Source of the DNA: Saccoglossus kowalevskii
Lineage: Eukaryota; Hemichordata; Enteropneusta; Harrimaniidae
DNA: 22,961 bases
Reading direction: 5' to 3'
Assembly (NCBI RefSeq): GCF_000003605.2
Contig: NW_003126387.1
Coordinates: forward strand, 305,005-327,965
Position 1 is the stretch's first letter; each line of letters starts with the position of its first letter. A program made the translations under genes and the position numbers. Positions 1 to 10,500 of the stretch are shown here, piece after piece. Below the pieces are notes generated by a model. It had not been told where the DNA came from, did no database searches, and saw only the letters and a program-made list of their open reading frames with translations.

Positions 1-533
1 AAACTATCAGATCTGTGCAGTGTCCTATGACATCTATGTACCAAATTTCATTGAAATGTGACAATTACTACTTGAAATATCAAAAGCTGAAAATTAATTA
101 ATTATGCTAATTAGGTAATTAATATCTACTGATATTACCCTAAAAACTTTCAGGTTTGTGCAGTGTCCTATGACATCTATGTACCAAGTTTTATTGAAAT
201 GTGATGATTAGTACTTGAGATATCAGTGGAAAAGCCGAAAATTGATTAATCATTATGCAAATTAGGTAATTAATATTGCACAGATTTTTACCGCATTAGT
301 TTGGAGCATCTGTGTGCGAAGTTTCATCAAAATCCAATGAGTGCTTCTTTAGATATCAGTGGAACAGTCATGAAACAGCCAAAAATCAGCTAATTATCAT
401 GCAAATTAGGTATTAATATGCATGGATTTTTACCAAAACCTAATCAAATCTGCGCATTGGCCCAGAGCATCTATGCACCAAGTTTCATCAAAAACTGATG
501 TATGGTTCTTGAGATATCAGTGGAACAGACGGA

Positions 534-540
<7 letters not shown>
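1..540. repeat. Diverged ~145 bp tandem repeat, four copies
   Basis: Four successive blocks share the same order of motifs: a GTGCAGTGTCC or GGAGCATCTG-like start, then ACCAAGTTTCATC, then TTGAGATATCAGTGG, then ATTATGCAAATTAGG followed by TTAATAT. Equivalent points lie near 10, 152, 303 and 463, a period of about 143-160 bp. The first two copies are closest to each other, and the last runs straight into the AC microsatellite. The array continues past the left edge or is cut by it. No coding potential is seen. It is probably a satellite or a tandemly repeated piece of a transposable element. Confidence 0.8.

Positions 541-608
<68 letters not shown>
541..608. repeat. (AC)n microsatellite, 34 repeats
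   Basis: An uninterrupted AC dinucleotide run of 68 bp begins at the end of the last ~145 bp repeat copy. Open frames reading Thr-His repeats across it are artefacts of the repeat. Confidence 0.98.
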
Positions 609-611
<3 letters not shown>

Positions 612-618
612 CTGCAAA

Positions 619-650
619 GACTCCCTTTTTGTGCTTCGCACACGGGAGTC
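619..650. other. Perfect-arm stem-loop after the AC microsatellite
   Basis: GACTCCC at 619-625 pairs with GGGAGTC at 644-650. A second stem, TGTGC (630-634) with GCACA (638-642), sits inside it, closed by a TTC loop; TTTT bulges on one side. It is likely the terminus of the repeat family to its left. An RNA-level role is possible but unsupported. Confidence 0.6.
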
Positions 651-849
651 AATTATGAATATATCATTATGTCATTCTCCATTGTTAAAAAAACGGTTAT
701 GTTAAGAAAAATTAGCGATAAGCTAGCCTAAAACTAGATTATTGACACGAAAGATTTTCTGTTTTTGTGCATATGAATTACGTAGAACTGTGGTAAAAAC
801 TTGAACTTTTAGACCAATAAGTTTGTGTGTAGTATTACTGTGACATTGT

Positions 850-1400
850 GTGAACTGACTATTTCGTTTAATGTTCAATAGACTCGAGAAGCTCGACACG
901 TGCTGGCTTCGAGTAAGGCAATAGACCTGACAACTGATTAGATGCTTAGGACTCATCATGTCACTAGGCTCATTTGGACTCACTGAAGAGTGACTAGATG
1001 TCATGAGAAAAAGCGCACAATCGAATGAGACCATACTTTGCTCTAGATAAGCCAAGCTGAAAATTTCTACACTTTTCAGCTGTTACACACCATAAATACA
1101 TAAAAAGACCAGAAGACGATGATGCTGTGTAATAGTGACGTCACCTTTCCACCAGTTTAAAAATTGTTCACTACTTCAGATTAATTGAGATCTGTAGCTC
1201 ACGCAGACTGAATGGCTGATGAGAAGATTATTCTGTGGTGAACTGACAGACACCATAGTGAAACGTAACATTCATCGTGATGCTAGGCTGATTTAGACAC
1301 ACATACCCCGGGGTAAAGACATAGCAGTTGAAAGAGACCACAGTGTGCTCTAGAACAGGCATATCACCAGTTTCTAAACTATTCAAGAAACAAACATTAT
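850..1400. repeat. Two diverged copies of one block
   Basis: The block around 940-1070 resembles that around 1270-1390. Both carry a CTAGGCTnATTTnGAC motif, then a GAGACCAnnnTnTGCTCTAGA motif at matching spacing, and each is preceded by a GTGAACTGAC-like string. On the minus strand they read as related peptides (LEQSMVSFDC and LEHTVVSFNC). Neither frame looks like a known domain, so I treat this as an old duplication or dispersed repeat. The copies are about 330 bp apart. Confidence 0.5.
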
Positions 1401-1510
1401 AAATAAGAAATAAGATGAAATCAAGACGACATAAAAAGAAAAGACCCCAATAATAACTAAAAACATAATCCAGGAAATTTGTTCTCAAAGTCAAAATACC
1501 CATGACGATT

Positions 1511-2980
1511 AGCAGGCAGTTATTGGATACTTACTGTCGGATCTTCAAATGGAAATCTCATTATATTGAGATGAATTTCTTTATGTTATGTGATGTGATG
1601 TAATCTATGATACACTTTTATTGGATATAAGCGTATGCTTTAATTCTTAACCCTGATATAACTTATGTTGACTGAATGTTCTTGAGTTCACATATATGTT
1701 GGCGTTTTGTGACTAATTGGGATTTACTTTTGTTACAGTCATACTGTAAATTTTTGTTTGTTTTTGTTTTGTATTTTTGGGATAAAATCGTACTAATTAG
1801 TTGGTTGTGTCATGAATTCAAAATTAGATTTATTGCGTCAATATGGCAGAGAACCCAGAATGCTTGACAGAATTATCTGAGTAAAAGTATCGACATTATG
1901 CAATAAGGGTGGGACATTTGAATTCCAATACCGTTGCATGTTCCCGGATTATTGTTGATCTCCTCCCCACAAACACACATTTCGAGTGCTACACGATTGT
2001 TGTACCACTATATATTAAAAATATTTAAAAACTAACTTAACTAAACAGAATTAAAATTGCATTTTTGTCATATATGCAAAAAAAAATTGACATTGTCATA
2101 GAGTACTGTGCTGATGTTTTCTGAGTAGTAGATGTTTGTTTGCACAAGTTAGATTTTTGTATTTAAAGATATGTCAAGAATATTTCCATAGCAACAAACA
2201 ATATCATTGATTTATGTGCATCGCCCCCATAATTAAACACACTGTGAGTTCATAAGATGTGTATTATATGTTCCTGTTCTAGATGCAATGATAATTTAAT
2301 AATCACCTGGCAGGGTGTACAGTTACACGTCATCCGTTAATACAGTATAAAATCTATATATTCTATATTCGATGATTGCTGTTCATACTGATGTAACGTT
2401 TCTGGTCAGTGTTGTGTCAATGAACTTTATACAAGTGTACGCTATCTATTAAACTAACCAGTTTCAAAGTACAAATACACGACGCAAAGAGAACACAAAT
2501 TATTAAGTGAGATTATATTTCAGTCAGTCATCTGATTTACAAAAGTGAGGTTGATTTGCCCATCCCAAGCAACGTGCCTTGAGAGACTTGTTGGAAAGAT
2601 ACAATGGTGATTTTTGGATTATGGGAACGAAACATTCAATACGGAATGTATACATAATCAGATATCATCCACCAGTGTCCAATATTACCACACTTTGTTA
2701 TCCACTCTAAGTAGACAATCACTCAATATAAAAGAAACAGGAATATGCTTCATGAAAAAAATGTTTGATTTCACTTACTCCGCGATTTTTTTCAACAGCT
2801 CCAGGCACGGTAGGTTTAGGCTGATAACAAATCCACCGTACTGACGAGTTGTCTGAGACTGTTTGACCCTTGTATGCAACAGGTTATTTCATCCAGACGA
2901 TAATTTGAATAATCAATAGACCTTGTTTCCATAGCATATAGCGTACTTCCCCGGTCATAAGCCTGGGGCCTCAACATGTA
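1511..2980. other. AT-rich stretch, nothing recognised
   Basis: No open frame resembling a known protein, no clear repeat and no RNA gene was seen. Short frames at 1676-1867 and 2614-2844 have no recognisable motifs. Confidence 0.5.
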
Positions 2981-2989
2981 AAATCAAGG

Positions 2990-3125
2990 TAAGGGAATGA
3001 CCATTTATTATTCCTTGGGGGAGGGGGGGGGGGTAAAACAGGGGGGTCAGCATATTTTCCAAAGCCACAGGGGGGGCAGTGACTTTTTATCAAAGCTGAA
3101 TGGGGGGCGAATACACATGAGACGC
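2990..3125. repeat. G-run-rich repeat fragment
   Basis: After GGGAATGACCATTTATTATTCC come several runs of 6-12 G, with CAAAGCCACAG and CAAAGCTGAATG spacers repeated at about 40 bp intervals. This resembles the end of G-rich dispersed elements of marine invertebrates. No matching inverted end was found nearby, so it may be truncated. Confidence 0.45.
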
Positions 3126-3443
3126 ATTTTCTTTACTTTACGCATTTTTTATTGAACACAGAATAAATAAATAAACTGAATATATTTAAATATAATAAAA
3201 TAAAAATATACATATAGAAAATTTATGAAAATGGCTCACCTTGAAAAACATGGTTCTAATTTAATTTATAACATGGACTTTCTTCAGGTAAGTGAATAGA
3301 ACTGTTAATATAAATTTTAAAATTTTAAAGGTCAATTTGTGTATTTTTACTTCACAGAAATGAAATCTGCCGAAAAAGTAGTGCATAATGGATTCCCCAA
3401 GTACAGGGTAGGCTTATACCTTAATTGGAACATACTTGAAAAG
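3126..3443. other. AT-rich spacer, nothing recognised
   Basis: A strongly A+T-rich segment with no convincing frame or repeat, between the G-rich fragment and the palindromic array. Confidence 0.5.
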
Positions 3444-3569
3444 TATCTCGTGGCCACGACTTACTATCTCGTGGTCACGATTTATTATCTCGTGGCCACG
3501 ACCTAATATCTCGTGACCACGATTTATTATCTCGTGGCCACGACTTATTATCACGTGGCCACGACTTAT
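3444..3569. repeat. Six-copy 21 bp palindromic tandem repeat
   Basis: Six exact-length 21 bp units follow the pattern TATCTCGTGGCCACGACTTAT. Each unit has the self-complementary core TCGTGGCCACGA or a one-base variant (GGTCAC, GACCAC). Units start at 3444, 3465, 3486, 3507, 3528 and 3549, and the last has TATCACG instead of TATCTCG. The array abuts the integrase-like relic. Confidence 0.95.
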
Positions 3570-4440
3570 TAGTGTGAGACATTTAAAACGTATTTTAGCT
3601 AAGAATAGAACTGACGATGATGTTGTACGGTTGTTTATTAAACAACAGTTAAGTGGATCAGGTCAACTTCATGGATACCGTTGAATGCATCTATTCTGCA
3701 CTCAGAATGGGTTTAGTACAACTCGTGCGACTGTAAGACGCATCATTAAAGACTTTGACCCCGAAGGCATAGATAGCACTGCGTTCAAGACTTCGATTAC
3801 GTAGACGAGCATATCGTCCATTTGAGCCAAATTTCGTATGGCATATATAAATGGCTACGACAAGCTAAAACCAGACAGAATTTGCATAAACGGTGCGATC
3901 GATAGATACTCTCGTAAAATAATGTGGTTAGAAGCTTTTCGAACTAATAGTGACCCCAAAGTCATAGCAATTTCAGTGGCCAATCACCAAAACAAAATCG
4001 TGGCAATTCGTCCTAATCGTGATTATATCAATTGATATCAAATCAATTTACTAGGCAAGTGTGAACACAAGTTGTAATGTTTAATTACGACTAAACTTAT
4101 ACTATACCGTCTTTAACTATTTTCCAGAAAGAGATGGACGAGGTAGTTTCAGTATAGAACGCACATAGAATGCGTCCAACACGCAACTAAATTGTTCCGA
4201 ATGGTCGGCCGATTATGCTTTTTAGTTGTACACAACTATTTGGAACTGAATCTGAACTTGAATCGAGGCATGTAAAGAGGAGTGAACATTGAAGGCGCAT
4301 ATCCTTGTGACGAAGATATTTTCGAATTGTGTTGTATACTTATGATGGAAATCAACATATGTCCCAAAAGATGCATATCAAGCTGCCTAACTATACATTG
4401 ACCTGCGCACTGCTATCGTACAGGTCCTGGCTTGACGATA
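3570..4440 (+). pseudogene. Integrase-core (rve-like) gene relic
   Basis: Fragments in all three plus frames line up in order with a metazoan integrase-core family (proteins with a WHxDGYDKLKPYG motif). An N-terminal region (about 3570-3800) carries SGSGQLHGYR and DPEGID, with an in-frame TGA at 3682-3684 between GYR and MHL. The core at 3838-4035 reads INGYDKLKP, then INGAIDRYSRKIMWLEA and NSDPKVIA. C-terminal pieces include HRMRPTRN (from 4164), PNGRP, and CDEDIFELCC (from 4306), then PKDAYQAA in a shifted frame. The expected catalytic Asp before GYDK is Asn (codon 3850-3852). The stretch that should carry the other catalytic acids is mostly missing. The copy is therefore dead. The link to mobility comes from the integrase fold; the precise element type is not known to me. 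Confidence 0.72.
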
Positions 4441-4970
4441 CTGTAATCATGTTGCATTTGGACACATTGTGGGACCTTGGATATATTAATTTGGTAACAT
4501 GGCGTTTGTTCAAAAGAGGATGACGGAGTAGATGTCGTGGTCATTTATGCACGTTGTTTTCAAATATTTGATGCAATTGCATATAAAACTTCAATAAAAA
4601 AGGTTAGTATTTATTGTAGTAAATATTCATGTTTGATTTGAATAAATTGTTATATTCATCATGATGATATCGTGTGATATGAACAAATATTCATACACAC
4701 CGTTGGTAAAAATTTGATAATAATTACAGACAAAATTGAGAGTTTAATTAATTTGAATTTTAGCATATTTAGACGAAGTGGGGACTTGTTCTTTGCTTTA
4801 TAAAATGTAAGATATGAGATTGCATCACTGGCTAACGTAATTGGAAACGATGAATTACGAATATTTAATTTGTATTAGTAAATAACACTTGAATATCCAA
4901 TCAACAACGTGTATCAACTCATTTAGCAGAGTATACAGTGACAAGTAAAACATACCAACGTTCTACATGT
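4441..4970. other. AT-rich spacer, nothing recognised
   Basis: A+T-rich sequence between the integrase relic and the 9 bp-TSD transposon. No coding or repeat signal was recognised. Confidence 0.5.
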
Positions 4971-4979
4971 GGTCAACGC
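4971..4979. repeat. Left 9 bp target-site duplication
   Basis: GGTCAACGC is repeated exactly at 5981-5989, immediately outside the right inverted repeat. Confidence 0.85.
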
Positions 4980-5980
4980 CCGGGGGGTCACTCTATATGA
5001 TGTTACTACCCCATGTACGTTCCAAATTTAGCGGGAAAGCGGGGTGTTTTTCACCTTCCAGAGCGGGCCCGCGTTGGAGGCAAATAGCCCCCCTTTAAAA
5101 TGCTAATGTCTGCAATAGGCTCCCAAAAATAAACTAATAGGGTTGCTGCGTCCGCTGTAGGCCCGCTCTTGCAACAACCACTCTCATACACCGCCCTAGG
5201 CTCGAATTGGCGGACCCAGAGCCCCGACTAGGCCGCAAACGTCCGCCTGAACTTTCCCACTGGGACTTACCCGCCACTTCCAATACGTATTAATAATATT
5301 ATTATTTTCGGCAAATATTTTGTAAATATTGTGCGTATAAAACCCATTTTCACTGATTAAAGTTTAATTTTTATTATGTGTGTTATCCCGTTTTGTTTCG
5401 TTTCGTCGATTACAATAAGCCGCATACAGAAAGTCATTCCCCGGAGTCATCCACACTTCCGAAACTTCTTTCGCGCCTCGGTCTCATTCGCATTCAGCTC
5501 CTGCTTTTTTTCTGACTTTTCTGCCCTGTAATCATGCCAAAGTCACCCGGAGCGGAACATAAAATTGCGCAATGATATCTGAGGGAATAAAAATCCTGGC
5601 AAAGTTGTGTGCATTGTGTATTAAACTATAAAATAAATGATCATATTCATAATCATGTCAATAGTTTTCATCTTTCTTCATCTAACAATGAATGACACCA
5701 ACAGGAGTTGCACACAACTAGTAACTTGTTTGAGTTGATCACACTCCACTTGATTGCAAAAAAACGACAGAGAATGCTCGCAATATGGGGTAGGATGTTC
5801 TCAATATGTGTCTGAAATAGGGGGTGTTTTTTTTCTTCAATATGTCTGCTCTAGGGGGTACTAAATTTACATTGCAATAGGGGGTATGGTTTGCCAATGT
5901 GCTGCCAGCCCTAGGGCCTATTATTTTTTAGCAAGAACGCACATGGTGTAAGGTTTTAATATAGAGTGACCCCCCCGGGG
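4980..5980. mobile_element. ~1 kb non-autonomous DNA transposon with TIRs
   Basis: The left end CCGGGGGGTCACTCTATAT (from 4980) is the reverse complement of the right end, which finishes at 5980 (ATATAGAGTGACCCCCCCGGGG). The two differ only in G/C run lengths. Inside the ends, ACCCCATGTACGTTC on the left resembles ACACCATGTGCGTTC on the reversed right end. Both flanks carry the identical 9-mer GGTCAACGC (4971-4979 and 5981-5989), as expected of a target-site duplication. Nine bases fit Mutator-like elements best; eight (hAT) is possible if the terminal G belongs to the inverted repeat. The interior has no transposase frame. It has a GC-rich left part (5040-5280) and repeated G/C-run motifs such as AGGGGGTA on the right. 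It therefore depended on a transposase supplied elsewhere. Confidence 0.88.
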
Positions 5981-5989
5981 GGTCAACGC
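5981..5989. repeat. Right 9 bp target-site duplication
   Basis: GGTCAACGC matches 4971-4979 and lies directly outside the right end of the element. Confidence 0.85.
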
Positions 5990-7422
5990 AGCTAAAACTG
6001 AACGTCTGAGACATGTGAATAAATGTAATAGTCACTGAAATTCAATACCATAACAAGAGAAGAAACGAACAACATAATATTCAGTAGATAAAACATGATT
6101 TATAATAAAAAAATCGGTAAAGCATGAGTAGGTGATTTATAAATGATCTATGTAACACAACGCAACAGTATTTTGAAATGTCACTACTATAACTGCTCTA
6201 GTGTTTACTGATAGATTACTGATAAACGACAAAAATATGGCATTAATGACTGCCTCTTGAACTGAACAAGAATACAAGAATAACAAGTGAAATTAAACTT
6301 TCTGTCCAATGCAACTGGGCATTTTCTCTTTCCAAATAATGTCCATCACCCAAACACCAGCATTAACAATGGTGTTAAATTCGGCTCTAAAGTCTGGATA
6401 GTTGTCATATAATGAAGGCAGTTGCATTAAATTTGAGCAGGTGTGTGCTACTGGACGACGGTTTATACCAGACAGCTTGACAAATGATATGTTTGGAGGA
6501 TCCCCAGGCATCATATCAGATCCAGTAATTTTACGTATATACCTCTGTAAATGATTCCCCACTATCCTTTCTTCTGTATTCATTTGGTCTGGAAACTGTA
6601 ACTGATTCATAACTTTCTTTGGGATGGGCTTTTGTTCTGATAGAACTTGTTGATATTGTCGCTACAAATGGTACCGGAAAGTGGTATTTATCCCCAACGA
6701 CCTGCAACAAACATAGGTTCCTGTATAATCTTTCTGTGAGCAATCTCCAAAATAATTTCACGCATATTATCAGCACTGGGCAACTTCCGGCATTGAAGGT
6801 TATACAGAGCATCAGTAAGATCTTCCCCATCTACTACATTCAAATCAGAAATTGCTTGATTAAATAGCTCAAGCTCGCTTTTGGGTACAAACAGAAAGTA
6901 AGCTTCAAGTAACTGCTGGGAATCACGCTGGAGATTTACTTTAGAAAAACTTCCATGATAAATGGCTGTGTTAAAGCAGTTGGGAAGTATTTAGCTAGAT
7001 AGAAACCTTTGACAATAGTTCTGCCTACTGCTTTACATGAACTACGTGTGAAGTCATGTCGTAGGAATGGAACTCTGTATATGTTTCCAATAGTGCAACG
7101 TTCATAAAACTCCATCCAAAAGGCGGCGAAACACTCCCTAATGACTCCACCACCAACTGCCTGTTCCATGGCTGAACTGTCTGGTAATACCTAATATCAA
7201 TATATTCTGCCAGGATACCAGGGTCAGAACATTCTTTCAACATGTCTTCCAGAACTGTGCTTCTATGTATCACAATCATACGTTCCCCCCAGGATGTGGA
7301 ATTTCCAGTTCATGCATGGTTTCAGTGTTATCTAAATTTGGGATGGTGTCATTAAAATTGCTGAGACTATCTTGTAATAACACATCATCACTGCAAAACT
7401 AGACTATGCCTGAATTGATGCT

Positions 7423-7451
7423 ATCATCATCATCATCATCATCATCATCAT
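7423..7451. repeat. (ATC)n run encoding poly-Asp
   Basis: An uninterrupted trinucleotide run, read as GAT codons on the minus strand, gives about nine Asp in the linker of the HECT-like protein. It lies in the same frame as the flanking acidic linker residues (EEALY...). Confidence 0.85.
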
Positions 7452-7889
7452 ACAAAGCTTCTTCAACTTTAGTACGACCTGTACTTGGACCAGGTAGTTC
7501 TCTGTCTACTTGGTAGTGTTCTAGGTTATCCAATACAGGTGTTCGATGGTCTTCCTTTGTAACACCTGTGCTAGTACATGCAACAGCTGTGTCTGATTGC
7601 AACATTTCAAAATTCACACACAGTGACTCATTCATTTCAGATTCACAGACTGCGCTTTTACCAACCATGGACTTCTTCTTTGTTGCTAGATAAAAGCGTA
7701 GGAGCTTGAAACCAGATGTGTCATAAATATATTGAACTGTGCTGTTGTCACACGCAACGTAATATTACCGTAATTGGTGTAGTACAGGTGTGATGGTTCA
7801 AATATCAAAAATGGCAACAGTAACAGAAAGACTTCCCTGGCGGCGATGATAAAATACGAACAGGGAGCCAACAGATGAGGTTTCAACTG

Positions 7890-8290
7890 GTACTGGTATT
7901 ATTATACTCTGCAAACATCAAGTACAATAACGCGGTAAAACTCCACTACTCCAATAACTAGATACTTAAACTCCAATAAAATTCAACGAGATCTTCGATC
8001 TGATCTCAGTGCTGAACAACTCCCCTATATATACCTCCATGCCTATATATACCCACACTGTCTATAAATAAACCATTACATCAGCATACATAATGAGTCT
8101 GGACTTTACTATAAATTTTTAGAATGTTCCATTACCTTCTATTGCCTCCTACATGTTCTATTACCTATTCAACCAGTTTCTAAAAAAAAATCTAGAATAT
8201 TCCACCCAGATACAGTACGATTCTAGAACATTCTCAGTGACACGGAAGTGGTAAATAAGTCGTATGCGACAGATGTCATCATCTATAGTA
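7890..8290. other. Interruption within the HECT-like gene
   Basis: This AT-rich stretch separates the FFPNELSKRG block from the LLRFYLATKKK block, which are close together in the family. It may be an intron or an insertion. On the minus strand, possible signals are a donor GAG|GTTAAT near 8300 and an acceptor TTTGCAG near 7910, but they do not join the flanking frames cleanly. Two CCTATATATACC-like motifs occur near 8023-8051. Confidence 0.35.
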
Positions 8291-8639
8291 TTAACCTCAA
8301 CATACTTTAGATCAACTTCAAATTCGTCAAGCCTTCCCCTTTTTGAAAGTTCATTTGGAAAGAAGATCCCTAACCCTAAAGTTCTTTCTGACAGACATAT
8401 TTCTTGTACCGCCACCTTCTTTACTGCAAACTTTGAATGAGTTGGTTGAGTAACAGTAGTCCAGCCAACCGTAATCAATACTTCTGTCTCTTTTCATGGT
8501 ATTCTTATTACCAAAACAACGATCAGATGATTGTAACTGTTGTTTGTTCTTCTTATCATCTCTCAACTTATCTATCACCTCTCTTGATACACCACAACGT
8601 TTCAAAAAGTCATATAATTTATCTGCCATGGCTACTTTA

Positions 8640-9023
8640 GTACTGTAGGAATGTAAAACATTTCTTAATATATAACACTATGTGGTCAATGTGATGAAAA
8701 ACATATTGCATTTTTGGGATGACATTGCTTAATACTAATTTAATATTTCGACTGTTAAAGCTAGTAAAGACTGTCACTGACATTTGTACAATTTGGATCT
8801 CAATAATCAATACTTGAAATATGATACAGGGGGGGTGGAATTCTTTATTTTAATGAATTTACCTCTAATTTACACCTGTCACAACTGAGGAAATTCTAAA
8901 ACTAAGCAAAAAGCAATTTGAATGGTCAGTATTAATTATACAATTTTACTAAATTAATAGTTCTGATAAACTGAATGAAAATAATTATGCAAGTCTTCTT
9001 TGTTAATGCACTTTACTTTACAG
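8640..9023. other. Spacer between divergent HECT and YqaJ genes
   Basis: AT-rich sequence without a recognised frame, ending in a pyrimidine-rich acceptor TTTACTTTACAG at 9012-9023. The upstream part of the YqaJ gene, expected to encode the first Cys pair of the SWIM finger, is not visible here. Confidence 0.45.
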
Positions 9024-10500
9024 ACTTGGCCGAACCTGTAATCATGTCGCAGCAGTTCTGCTTAAACTTGACCTCATTGCCTTGTACAAGTGGCTGGGAA
9101 ATCTATGATTGTTGAACCATTGCAAATTAGAGACATGCAGTGGAATTTGCCCCATGCAGAGAGAAATGGTGAGTATATATCCTTCTCCCATGTTATAGTT
9201 TCTGAACTGGTAGACACACTGCTGAAGCAGTAATTCAACTGTCGGTGGTCCAGCTGGGCAGTGTTATCCCTGGTTGATAATCATGTTGTGTAAATTCTGC
9301 CAGGTTTTGAATGTTTCAATAAATATTTCACTTGTGCTTACCATATTATAAATATGATAGGCTGTCTATGAAAAATAAACAGTATAAAATAAATTTCTTG
9401 CAACCACTGTCATCTTTGAAATGTAGTAGCACCATCACCAAAATCAGTAGTCTGTGGTTTTTTAGCTTTTTATTTTGGCTGATCAGATTTTGTGAGCAGA
9501 TTTAGATTTGATTTGATCAAATATCACCCAGTCTATAATATTTGTTTCTTTTTTTGTTCACAGATCATACAAAAACCATCAACCCACCAGTGAAGGCCAA
9601 ACTCATTCAGCATTCTAAGAGTAGGAAGAATGGAATGACTTTTGATCAATTTCCTGAAAAAGCCCATAACTTATCCCCAAAGTCAGTATTATTTGCTGAG
9701 TGTTCCACCCAACGTGACACATCATTTGATGCTATGAGTCCTTCTACAGCCAGTTCATGTACATTCCCAGCACCATTGCCTCCCACCATTCTGGAGACAA
9801 TAACTTTGTCAAAGATTGTGGATACAGCCGATCTACCAAAGTACTCCAATAACACAGTAAATACTATGGGAGAGAAGTACTGTGGCCAAGGGGACAACAG
9901 CTTGTGGCTAGAACAAAGAAACTGTCGCATCACAGCTTCCAATTTCTACATCAAAGTTAAAACAATTCAGGCAGTTGATAATGAACAAACTGTGAACACA
10001 AGTTCCTCTGTATGTAAACTATTAGGTTGTGTTTCCCTAAACCCAAAACTTGCCACTCTCAAGTATGGAAGATGAATGAAGCCTGTTGCTAAACAAGAAT
10101 ATCATATGTAAAATTGACGAAGAAACAGAGTCATAGAAATGTTACTCTAGTTGAGTGAGGCCTGTTTGTTGATAAAAATTGCATTTATTTGGGAGCAAGT
10201 CCAGATGTACTTGTTACCTGTGACTGCTGTGGTACAGGTTTACTCGAATGCAAATGTCCTTTGTCTGTTTCGGATTCTATACCAAATTCTGTCAATTTAG
10301 TTTATCTAACAAAGTCTGAGCCAGTAACAAAACTGAAACAAACACACACATATTACACACAGCAGTAGCACGCAAACAATGGTGTAATTTTCTTTGTTTA
10401 CACCACACATGGCCATCATTTTGGAAAGAACCTGCGATATTTTTATAGCCATTATATGTTACCTGAGCTGAAGCAACATAAATGCAAATGGTCCAAGTAA
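9024..10500 (+). pseudogene. YqaJ-type nuclease gene with SWIM-like fragment
   Basis: YqaJ proteins belong to the lambda-exonuclease-like (PD-(D/E)XK) nucleases and occur as accessory proteins of some animal DNA transposons. Exon 9024-9168 follows an acceptor and reads GRTCNHVAAVLLKL, the C-x-H half of a SWIM zinc finger. It then reads PCTSGW and SMIVEPLQIRDMQW in shifted frames, and ends at ATG|GTGAGT. Exon 9564-10500 follows TTTGTTCACAG; the split codon restores the same frame (ERN-DHTKTINPP). It carries RNCRITASNF near 9930, the nuclease core LGASPD (Asp codon 10204-10206) and LLECKCP (Glu 10246-10248, Lys 10252-10254), and then FFVYTTHG before the stop at 10500. Breaks are a frame change near 10072, stops in 10072-10170 and an in-frame TAG at 10366-10368. 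The catalytic residues survive but the frame does not. The 5' part is missing. Confidence 0.82.
9169..9563 (+). other. Intron of the YqaJ gene
   Basis: A GTGAGTATAT donor at 9169 and a TTTCTTTTTTTGTTCACAG acceptor ending at 9563 bound 395 bp of AT-rich sequence full of stops. Joining the exons splits an Asn/Asp codon pair and keeps one frame across the junction. Confidence 0.75.

Larger units (their letters stand above)
6293..8629 (-). pseudogene. HECT E3 ubiquitin-ligase-like gene, frame broken
   Basis: The family joins ubiquitin to substrates through a thioester on a C-lobe Cys. The proposed start at 8629 has a strong context (GCCATGG) and opens MADKLYDFLKRCGV. Then come GWLDY and GGGTRNMSV (to ~8351), and in another frame FFPNELSKRGRLDEFEVD (~8375-8310). 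After a gap of ~500 bp (intron or insertion) come DTSGFKLLRFYL (~7730-7690), an acidic linker with an Asp run (7451-7423), and ERMIVIHRSTVLEDML (HECT N-lobe, ~7285). Next are GGGVIRECFAAFWMEFY and VPFLRHDF (7169-6936), then DLTDALYNLQCRKLP and IIQEPMFVAGRW (~6830-6670). The C-lobe runs 6610-6293 with RPVAHTCSNLMQLP; the Cys codon is 6437-6439. At least four frame changes lie in the HECT half, one at a run of six C (7285-7290). It resembles the multi-copy G2E3-like HECT genes of fish and invertebrates. It is probably a recent pseudogene; assembly errors could explain some shifts. Confidence 0.75.

Noticed and set aside
422-705. Open frames reading long Thr-His repeats
   Set aside because: They are produced by the AC microsatellite and have no flanking protein-like sequence.
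1134-1143. TGACGTCA palindromes (here and near 20759) as CRE promoter elements
   Set aside because: Eight-base matches are expected by chance at this rate in AT-rich DNA, and no transcription start or gene lies nearby.
723-1503. Two related minus-strand open frames as a duplicated gene
   Set aside because: The similarity is explained by a diverged DNA duplication; no known domain, start context or splice signal supports coding.
3444-3569. 21 bp repeats as a CRISPR array
   Set aside because: Units are directly tandem with no unique spacers, and the window is eukaryotic.
8365-8385. CCCTAACCCTAAAG as a telomere-like repeat
   Set aside because: Only two imperfect copies, lying inside the HECT-like coding trace.
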